DNA of 10,758 nucleotides from Dehalococcoidales bacterium (GTDB lineage: Bacteria > Chloroflexota > Dehalococcoidia > Dehalococcoidales > UBA5760), in contig JAFGFP010000042.1 in NCBI GenBank assembly GCA_016931015.1, forward strand, positions 1-10,758, in the 5' to 3' direction. The notes beneath the pieces were generated by a model, which saw only the letters and a program-made list of their open reading frames with translations, was not told the DNA's origin and did not search any database. Below are positions 6,499 to 10,758 of this stretch, piece after piece. The position numbers were made by a program, and so were the translations under genes. Each line of letters starts with the position of its first letter. Position 1 is the first letter of the stretch.

Positions 6499-7506
6499 AT
6501 GACGCATATGGAACCAGGCTATATTGCCCTATATCACTCCGGGGAACTTGAGCGCCGGGCTAATCGGCTGGAAGGCCGCTTAGCCGCCTGCGATATCTGC
6601 CCCAGGGAATGCCGTGTCAACCGCCTAGAAGATGAGGCTGGGTTTTGCCATTCCGGTCGTCTCCCCATAGTCTCGGCGGTATGTGCTCACCACGGCGAGG
6701 AACCCGCCATCTCAGGAATCAGAGGCTCCGGGACAATATTCTTCGGCAATTGCAACCTGAGGTGCGTTTACTGCCAGAACTACCAGATAAGCCAGGACTG
6801 GGAGAAACAAAAATCGAAGGAGATAAGCTGTCACGCCCTAGCCGAGAGGATGCTCTACCTCCAGGACGAGCTGGGCTGCCATAACATTAACTTCGTCTCG
6901 CCATCTCACTTCGTCCCCCAGCTGGTTCGGGCCGTGCTAGAGGCCGTGCCCATGGGGCTCAGAGTGCCGCTGGTCTACAATACCAGCGGTTATGATGCTA
7001 TCAGCTCTCTTAAAGAGCTCGAGGGCATAATCAGTATTTACCTGACCGACCTAAGATACGCCTCCGATAAGTGGGCCGAGGAGTTCTCACAGGCCCCGGA
7101 TTACGTAGCCCGGGCACGGGAAAACATCAAAGAGATGCAGCGACAGGTGGGCAATCTGGTGCAGGATGAGTTTGGCCTGGCGCAGCGAGGGCTAATCGTG
7201 CGCCATCTTATTCTGCCCAACGGGCTTGCCGGCTGCGAGGAATCCCTGACCTGGCTGGCCCGGGAGCTCTCTCCGGCGGTGACCGTGAGCATAATGTCTC
7301 AATACCTACCGCAGCACCTGGCCCGTCAAATCCCCTTACTTGCCAGGAAGATTTCGACCGCCGAGTACGAAGCGGTGCTCCGGTTGCTGAATGATTTAGG
7401 GCTGGAAAACGGCTGGGTACAGGGAATGGGGTCCCCGGAAGAATATACCCCTGACTTCGAACGGGAAGGCCACCCCTTCGTGGCCACTCCCAAGACCTGG
7501 AGATAG
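6499..7506 (+). CDS. Radical SAM protein, PflX-like (COG1313)
   Basis: The product (335 residues from this start) is a radical SAM protein of the PflX/pyruvate-formate-lyase-activase-like group. The SAM cluster motif is GNCNLRCVYCQNYQ with C85-x3-C89-x2-C92. An N-terminal cysteine set, CDICPRECRVNR...GFC (C31, C34, C38, C50), is the PflX-type signature and may hold a second metal site. The substrate of this family is unknown. Start choice: the frame is open from a GTG at 6490, but that codon has no ribosome site, whereas GTGAGG at 6490-6495 itself looks like one for ATG 6499 (short spacing) or ATG 6508 (long spacing). I prefer 6499, with low certainty. A consensus promoter lies upstream and no glycyl-radical enzyme is adjacent, so activation of such a partner is not supported here. 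Confidence 0.88.
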   Translation: MTHMEPGYIALYHSGELERRANRLEGRLAACDICPRECRVNRLEDEAGFCHSGRLPIVSAVCAHHGEEPAISGIRGSGTIFFGNCNLRCVYCQNYQISQDWEKQKSKEISCHALAERMLYLQDELGCHNINFVSPSHFVPQLVRAVLEAVPMGLRVPLVYNTSGYDAISSLKELEGIISIYLTDLRYASDKWAEEFSQAPDYVARARENIKEMQRQVGNLVQDEFGLAQRGLIVRHLILPNGLAGCEESLTWLARELSPAVTVSIMSQYLPQHLARQIPLLARKISTAEYEAVLRLLNDLGLENGWVQGMGSPEEYTPDFEREGHPFVATPKTWR

Positions 7507-7577
7507 GCCTGTCTCCTTCTCTCCGGTATCCTCCCCGGCATTTGCTCACGGCGTAATGGCCTTGACCGCAAGATCTA

Positions 7578-7586
7578 TGATACAAT
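7578..7586 (+). promoter_or_regulatory. Extended -10 promoter of the small basic protein gene
   Basis: TGATACAAT combines the TG of an extended -10 with TACAAT (one mismatch from consensus). TTGACC at 7562-7567 is too close (13 bases) to be its -35. Start of transcription would be near 7593, about 40 bases before the small gene, implying it is transcribed independently of the radical SAM gene. Confidence 0.35.
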
Positions 7587-7631
7587 GTAGCATAGTTCCC
7601 GACCTACCGAAAGTGGAGTGACTTAATCAAA

Positions 7632-7748
7632 ATGGCCGACAAATCTCTTAGCGACCTGAAAACCTTCATCGAGAACGTAAATAAGAAGAGCCAGCAGCAA
7701 AACGGCAAGAAAATCCGTTTCGGCTTCGTAAAGCGAAAGCGGAGATAA
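7632..7748 (+). CDS. Small basic protein, 38 residues, function unknown
   Basis: An ATG at 7632 opens a 38-codon frame ending in TAA at 7746-7748. The ribosome site GGAGTGA (7615-7621) is well formed with 10 bases of spacing, and an extended -10 promoter lies further upstream. The peptide begins MADKSLSDLKTFIENVNKK, likely an amphipathic helix, and ends in a strongly basic segment (KKIRFGFVKRKRR). It has no cysteine, signal peptide or transmembrane stretch. A nucleic-acid- or ribosome-associated role would suit the charge, but this is inference. The frame on the opposite strand at this place (65 codons) lacks any comparable start signal. I do not recognise a family. The call as a real gene rests on the ribosome site, promoter and composition, not on homology. 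Confidence 0.55.
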   Translation: MADKSLSDLKTFIENVNKKSQQQNGKKIRFGFVKRKRR

Positions 7749-7896
7749 TCCCCTATCCTTCTCTCAATACCCTGGGGCAGGCCCGCCCCAATGTAAGGCA
7801 AATCGCCGTCAAATAGACCGTTCTGCTACCAAAACCGGACACCTCCTACCTGGATAGCTACTATGGAACATCCTGTCAAACTGGCATTGACGCCGT

Positions 7897-7943
7897 TTAA
7901 TGTAATATATACTTGACATTTTGTTTGTTATGCATTACATTAA
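7897..7943. promoter_or_regulatory. Operator-like inverted repeat around the promoter of the membrane protein/XRE module
   Basis: TTAATGTAAT (7897-7906) and ATTACATTAA (7934-7943) are perfect 10-bp complements, with arm centres 37 bp apart. One arm sits upstream of the -35 hexamer and the other covers the -10. A further ACATT at 7916-7920 is offset 21 bp from the ACATT of the right arm, two helical turns. This is the layout of a repressor-controlled promoter, and the XRE regulator encoded two genes downstream is the obvious candidate ligand; that link is inference. Confidence 0.6.
7913..7941 (+). promoter_or_regulatory. Promoter of the membrane protein/XRE module
   Basis: A perfect TTGACA (7913-7918) is followed after 17 bases by TACATT (7936-7941, four of six). 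The start would be near 7948, giving a leader of about 40 bases. A second weaker pair, TTGACG (7887-7892) with TATACT (7908-7913) at 15-base spacing, overlaps the left operator arm. Confidence 0.55.
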
Positions 7944-7988
7944 GTCACTGATAACATAAAACCATACTAAACACGGAGGACTTGAACT

Positions 7989-8414
7989 ATGGCGCCACTA
8001 CAAAAAAGGGCCTTATACGGCTTGGTGTTCGGGATTGCCTGGGCGGTTGCCATTATCATAGTTCTCGCAACGCAGGGAGGCGTCAGCGCCTTCGACACTA
8101 ACCAGGGATTCAGGTTAGTCGTTGACGGTCTCTGGATTGGTGGCCTTGTCGTATACCTGATGTTGTTTCGCACCATTATCGGGAAACGGGGTAAGTACGA
8201 CGAGCGTGACCAGCAGATAATGGACCGGTCTCCGCGAACCCAGTGGCTGGCCGTCATCATTTCACTGGTAGTCTGGGTAATTGCGCTATCGAAAGCATAC
8301 CATGAGGCAGGACAGATACCGCTTGTTTTCCTGTTCCTCATCTTCATGTCGAGCCTGATTGTGAGCATGATAGCTCAGTCCGCCGGAATTCTAGCCGGCT
8401 ACCGGAGAATGTAG
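7989..8414 (+). CDS. Four-helix membrane protein partnered with an XRE regulator (DUF2178-like)
   Basis: The 141-residue protein has four hydrophobic segments, about 9-28, 43-63, 86-104 and 110-136, so it is an integral membrane protein. Between helices 2 and 3 a charged loop holds GKYDERDQQIMDRS (68-81). The DERxxxI motif is characteristic of small membrane proteins (DUF2178 and relatives) that are encoded next to a short helix-turn-helix regulator in many bacteria and archaea. The function of these modules is not established; involvement in envelope stress or in controlling the regulator has been suggested only by co-occurrence. GGAGGA lies eight bases before the ATG. The regulator gene follows after four bases, so the two are translated from one message. 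The family name is from memory of the motif and context and is less certain than the topology. Confidence 0.75.
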   Translation: MAPLQKRALYGLVFGIAWAVAIIIVLATQGGVSAFDTNQGFRLVVDGLWIGGLVVYLMLFRTIIGKRGKYDERDQQIMDRSPRTQWLAVIISLVVWVIALSKAYHEAGQIPLVFLFLIFMSSLIVSMIAQSAGILAGYRRM

Positions 8415-8418
8415 ATTC

Positions 8419-8625
8419 ATGCCTAAAGTAAGCAACCGTATCCGACGGCTCCGCTTCGAGCATAGCGAGATGACACAAGAGGAGCTGGCCGAGCAGGCAG
8501 GCTGCACGCGGCAGACGATCATCGCCCTGGAGCAAGGGAAATACAGCCCCTCGCTCGAACTGGCCTTTAGAATCGCGAAGGCCCTCGGCGTAACCTTGGA
8601 GGAAGTTTTCCAATACGAGCCTTAA
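8419..8625 (+). CDS. Small XRE/Cro-CI family helix-turn-helix transcriptional regulator
   Basis: The 68-residue protein is almost entirely one XRE-type helix-turn-helix domain. MTQEELAEQAGCTRQTIIALEQGKYSPSLELAFRIAKALGVTLEEVF spans helices 2-5, with the recognition helix around T30-L37 and the typical NrxxT/LEQGKYSPSL features. No ligand- or oligomerisation-domain follows, so it resembles the YozG-like minimal regulators. It begins four bases after the membrane protein stop, with GGAG (8404-8407) inside the end of that gene as a probable ribosome site. Binding to the inverted repeat at 7897-7943, and hence repression of its own operon, is the simplest hypothesis from the layout. No terminator with a U-run is visible after the stop codon. 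Confidence 0.92.
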   Translation: MPKVSNRIRRLRFEHSEMTQEELAEQAGCTRQTIIALEQGKYSPSLELAFRIAKALGVTLEEVFQYEP

Positions 8626-8826
8626 ACAAAGTCAATTACAGTTTTATCACCACTGCGCGAACATCAGGAGCCAGTCCTTTGGAACAAACTGCTGTCATAA
8701 TTCATAATAAAGAGGAGGGCACTTACCTACCGTAATATCCGCCCAAACGTGTTCCACTTCTAGCGACAATTCAATCGTGCTCGCGTGTTATAATCTACAT
8801 ACCGAATCCAAATTAAGGAGGGACTG
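8626..8826. other. Intergenic region with an orphan Shine-Dalgarno-like stretch
   Basis: This 201-base gap holds the promoter and ribosome site of the next gene at its right end. In the middle, TTGGAA (8679-8684) with CATAAT (8703-8708) at 18-base spacing resembles a promoter, followed by AGGAGGG (8713-8719). No ATG, GTG or TTG lies within 5-13 bases after it, so it drives no visible gene. No terminator was found for the XRE module. Confidence 0.4.
8786..8794 (+). promoter_or_regulatory. Extended -10 promoter of the TIGR00266 gene
   Basis: TGTTATAAT is a perfect extended -10 (same nine bases as the tlyA promoter on the minus strand at 2455-2463). No clear -35 is present. Start would be near 8801, about 26 bases before the ATG. 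Confidence 0.5.
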
Positions 8827-9543
8827 ATGGAGTCTGAAATCTTGTATCAACCTTCGTACTCTTTAGCTAGAGTAAAGCTGAACGCTGGGGAGGCTATTAC
8901 TGCCGAAGCTGGGGCAATGGTCTCCATGTCGGAGGGGATCACTATAGAAACCAGTGTAAAGGGTGGGCTTTTCGCTGGGCTAAAGCGCAGCTTTCTGGGG
9001 GGCGAGAGCTTTTTCATGAATACATTTAAAGCGGCTACTGCTCCCGGTGAACTTACCCTAGCACCGCCTCTGCCAGGGGACATGGTTCATCTTCAGCTGA
9101 ACGGCGAAACTATTCTTGTCCAGTCTTCATCATACATAGCTTCTTCGCCGGATATTTCGGTAGACACGAAATGGGCTGGCGCCAAAGGTTTCTTCGCTAA
9201 GGAGGGCCTATTCCTGCTCAAAGTACGGGGCACGGGCGACCTTTTCCTATCCAGCTACGGTGCTATCCACGAAATTAAGCTGAAGGCAGGAGAATCATAC
9301 ACGATAGATAACGGGCACATGGTAGCCTTTGATGAGAGCGTTAGCTACAAGTTAAAGCGAGTAGGCGGGCTGAAGTCCACACTCTTCAGCGGTGAAGGGT
9401 TGGTATGCACCTACACGGGGTCGGGTAGGGTCTTCATGCAGACGAGGAGTGAAGACGCCTTTCTTTCCTGGCTGATTCCTCACCTGCCTAATCAAGGAGG
9501 ACAAGGAGGCAGCGGAAGCTTTGGCTTCACCTTCGGCCGTTAA
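8827..9543 (+). CDS. TIGR00266/AIM24 family protein
   Basis: The 238-residue protein fits the TIGR00266 (DUF124, AIM24-like) family, a beta-rich double-psi/biofilm-associated-type fold with unknown biochemical function. Family hallmarks visible here are ITAEAGAMVSMSEGITIETSVKGGLFAGLKRSFLGGESFFMNTF near the N-terminus, LLKVRGTGDLFLSSYG in the centre, and the repeated SYTIDNGHMVAFDESVSYKLKRVGGLKSTLFSGEGL block. The tail from about residue 220 is glycine-rich (NQGGQGGSGSFGFTFG), also typical. Length is normal. No signal peptide or membrane segment is seen. AAGGAGGG lies four to five bases before the ATG, and an extended -10 promoter lies just above. It appears to be a single-gene transcript ending in the hairpin region that begins at 9575. 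Confidence 0.93.
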   Translation: MESEILYQPSYSLARVKLNAGEAITAEAGAMVSMSEGITIETSVKGGLFAGLKRSFLGGESFFMNTFKAATAPGELTLAPPLPGDMVHLQLNGETILVQSSSYIASSPDISVDTKWAGAKGFFAKEGLFLLKVRGTGDLFLSSYGAIHEIKLKAGESYTIDNGHMVAFDESVSYKLKRVGGLKSTLFSGEGLVCTYTGSGRVFMQTRSEDAFLSWLIPHLPNQGGQGGSGSFGFTFGR

Positions 9544-9838
9544 GCATTCTACACGGCAAAACTTCTTGTTGAGAGGCCCATCACTTACTTCTCTATCGTG
9601 ATGGCCCGGTTTAACGGTAATTCGAAGAATATCTTAATCTCGATATTAACCGGGGGCTGGTACTCCCTTCCAAGAGTGCCGCCACCAGCGGCACTTGAGA
9701 CTGACTTACTGCCGCAGCCCTGATAAATGAACTTATCCCCAAGTCTTCCGCATCCACCGCCTTATCTATCTTCTATCCCTAGAACATCTCTGAACTAAGC
9801 AAGCCAGACCAGGATGCCGCGCTTCAGTTAGATTTTAA
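9544..9838. other. Convergent intergenic region with three successive hairpins (9575-9695)
   Basis: Between convergent genes there are three inverted repeats. The first pairs 9575-9584 with 9598-9606 (GGCCC-ATCAC/GTGATGGCC, one bulge). The second pairs CCCGGTTTAA (9605-9614) with TTAACCGGG (9646-9654), again one bulge, and encloses AATATC/GATATT. The third is a perfect 8-bp stem, AGTGCCGC/GCGGCACT (9675-9682 with 9688-9695), with a CACCA loop. None is followed by a clear U-run. Hairpins 1 and 2 share two bases. The cluster could be a 3' end structure for the TIGR00266 message, a bidirectional transcription barrier, or a structured RNA. Bases 9700-9838 show nothing I can name. Confidence 0.55.
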
Positions 9839-10318
9839 CTACGTTACGAGCCCTTGCAGTTCGTCCTCCCGGCTAACAGTCTCCGGCCGGTCTTGCTTAC
9901 CGTAAACCTTTAATAGCTCAACCAGGGTTTTAGGGAGACTCCCCTTCGATACAAAGTCATCTGCCCCAGCTTTAAGAGCCCGCTGCCTGCTTTCCTCGTT
10001 ATTGTCGATAACAATGATCCTGATACCGGGGCAGGTAGTGCGTATTTTCAGCAGAGCTTTCACCGCTCTCCGGCTCACTAGCCCCCAGTCAAGTAACAGT
10101 AACTCAGGACACCAGCACCTTAGCCTCTCCTCTAGCTCATCGAGGCTGGTAACCTCGGCATCCACCTCAAACCTCAGCAGCTCTTCCAAGGCCAGTTTCA
10201 ATGCTGAGCGGACGTCGGGCCGTCTCTCTGCCAGTAAAACACGCAGGCCGCCGGTAAGATGAATTAAATCGCCCCCGTTCATTATTATGAGGATAGAACA
10301 AATCGCCGCCTGGGGCAT
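9839..10318 (-). CDS. Receiver-domain-only protein with degenerate active site
   Basis: The 159-residue protein holds one CheY-like receiver domain (about 24-142) and no output domain. The phosphoacceptor D77 (LLLLDWG) and the conserved lysine K125 (VSKGS) are present. The acidic pair normally at the end of strand 1 is reduced to E31-R32 (VLLAERRPDVR), and the Thr/Ser at the end of strand 4 is D105 (IIVIDNN). Mg2+ binding and phosphorylation may therefore be altered or lost. It lies 50 bases downstream of the LuxR-type regulator and is probably co-transcribed. The start is uncertain: neither ATG 10318 nor the internal ATG 10282 (M13) has a good ribosome site, and the first 12 residues add nothing to the domain. 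Roles as a phosphate sink, a decoy or a pseudo-receiver protein partner are possible. Confidence 0.75.
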   Translation of the reverse strand: MPQAAICSILIIMNGGDLIHLTGGLRVLLAERRPDVRSALKLALEELLRFEVDAEVTSLDELEERLRCWCPELLLLDWGLVSRRAVKALLKIRTTCPGIRIIVIDNNEESRQRALKAGADDFVSKGSLPKTLVELLKVYGKQDRPETVSREDELQGLVT

Positions 10319-10368
10319 CTGGCATCCGGATAGTTAATAACTGGAGAAATGTCTAGCTCTTCGCCTAG

Positions 10369-10758
10369 TCAGGAGACTAGGTGGTGCCTGAGGGCGAGGG
10401 CCACCGCCTCAGTGCGGCTGCCGACCCCTAGTTTTGAAAGGATATTGCTGACGTGAAACTTCACTGTTGACTGGGTGATTATCAGGCGTTCGGCTATCGC
10501 AACGTTGGATAGCCCATCTACCATTAGTTTGAGTATCTCGCGCTCGCGGTCACTGAGGTCATAATCTTTGCTGGCGGGCTTCCGGATATCCTGAATCAGT
10601 AAACGTGCCACCTCCGGCGACAGAGCAGAGCGCCCGGTGGCAGCCCCCCGAATAGCAGCAGCTAATTCATCCGCCGAGACATTCTTCAGTAAGTAGCTTA
10701 CGGCACCAGCCTTCAAGGCTTCCTCTACCAGTGACATTTCACCGAAGCTGGTGAGAGC
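10369..10758 (-). CDS. NarL/LuxR-family response regulator, 5' truncated by window
   Basis: The frame is open from the window edge (10758) to a TGA at 10371-10369, giving 129 residues. The visible part starts inside a receiver domain: ALTSFGEMSLVEEALKAGAVSYLLKNVSADELAAAI covers strand 4 with the Thr/Ser switch position, helix 4, the conserved Lys of strand 5 (LLKN) and helix 5. It is followed by a linker and a LuxR-type helix-turn-helix (YDLSDREREILKLMVDGLSNVAIAERLIITQSTVKFHVSNILSKLGVGSRTEA). The phosphoacceptor Asp lies outside the window. It is a DNA-binding transcription factor normally controlled by a sensor kinase, which should be looked for upstream. The first Met visible, 10737, is internal, not a start. 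Confidence 0.95.
   Translation of the reverse strand, partial: ALTSFGEMSLVEEALKAGAVSYLLKNVSADELAAAIRGAATGRSALSPEVARLLIQDIRKPASKDYDLSDREREILKLMVDGLSNVAIAERLIITQSTVKFHVSNILSKLGVGSRTEAVALALRHHLVS

Noticed and set aside
7208..7585. 125-codon and 81-codon minus-strand frames over the end of the radical SAM gene
   Set aside because: Antisense to a well-supported gene, with an Arg/Ser/Gly/Pro-rich composition typical of shadow frames and no start signals.
7773..7790. TGGGGC/GCCCCA hairpin after the small protein gene as a terminator
   Set aside because: Only six pairs and no U-run on either strand, so termination is not supported.
7604..7801. 65-codon minus-strand frame opposite the small basic protein
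   Set aside because: The plus-strand frame has a good ribosome site and promoter; the minus-strand frame has neither.
7802..7850. Possible insertion-sequence end (CCAAAACCGGACA, which reads TGTCCGGTTTTGG on the minus strand)
   Set aside because: It resembles some transposon termini, but no matching second end, target duplication or transposase remnant is present in the window.
9601..9723. 40-codon frame on the plus strand within the hairpin region
   Set aside because: No ribosome site precedes the ATG and the frame runs through two of the inverted repeats; the RNA-structure reading explains the sequence better.
1..10758. CRISPR array, tRNA, rRNA, phage or defence gene cluster
   Set aside because: No regularly spaced direct repeats, no cloverleaf or rRNA sequence recognised, and no nuclease, integrase or structural phage gene among the open frames.

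Overview
The window looks like a chromosomal segment of an anaerobic, moderately GC-rich bacterium. A tungsten-type aldehyde:ferredoxin oxidoreductase, its MoaD-like partner and a PflX-type radical SAM protein indicate anaerobic metabolism. The overall gene mix would fit a Chloroflexota/Dehalococcoidia-like genome, but that placement is an inference and no rRNA or other phylogenetic marker is present. There is no tRNA, CRISPR array, intact insertion sequence or phage gene.

Layout. Bases 1-828 (+) hold the tail of a DegV-family lipid-binding protein and a metal-dependent cyclase (kynurenine-formamidase superfamily). They converge on a minus-strand block of an alpha/beta hydrolase (852-1628), the rRNA methyltransferase TlyA (1676-2404) and a GNAT acetyltransferase with a YoaP-like tail (2474-3259). 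A strong terminator at 3314-3350 separates this from the MoaD-like carrier/aldehyde oxidoreductase operon (5596 down to 3391), whose likely promoter is at 5662-5691. Upstream of it lies a small lipoprotein gene (5879-6328, minus) with its own terminator. It is divergent from the radical SAM gene (6499-7506, plus).

Bases 7507-9543 (+) carry a 38-residue basic small protein, then a two-gene module of a four-helix membrane protein and a small XRE-type regulator behind a promoter framed by a perfect 10-bp inverted repeat (probable autoregulatory operator), and then a TIGR00266/AIM24-family protein. A stretch with three successive hairpins (9575-9695) separates these from a minus-strand response-regulator pair: a NarL/LuxR-type regulator cut by the window edge and a receiver-only protein with degenerate acidic and Thr/Ser positions.

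How the genes work together. The clearest functional unit is moaD-like plus aor (pterin cofactor carrier and tungstoenzyme). The second is the membrane protein/XRE module, the third the response-regulator pair. The most interesting non-coding signals are the two related minus-strand terminators whose mismatches become G-U pairs only in the minus-strand RNA, the operator-like inverted repeat at 7897-7943, the palindrome upstream of the moaD-aor promoter, and the hairpin cluster at 9575-9695. I found no unmistakably new multi-gene system; most genes belong to recognisable families.
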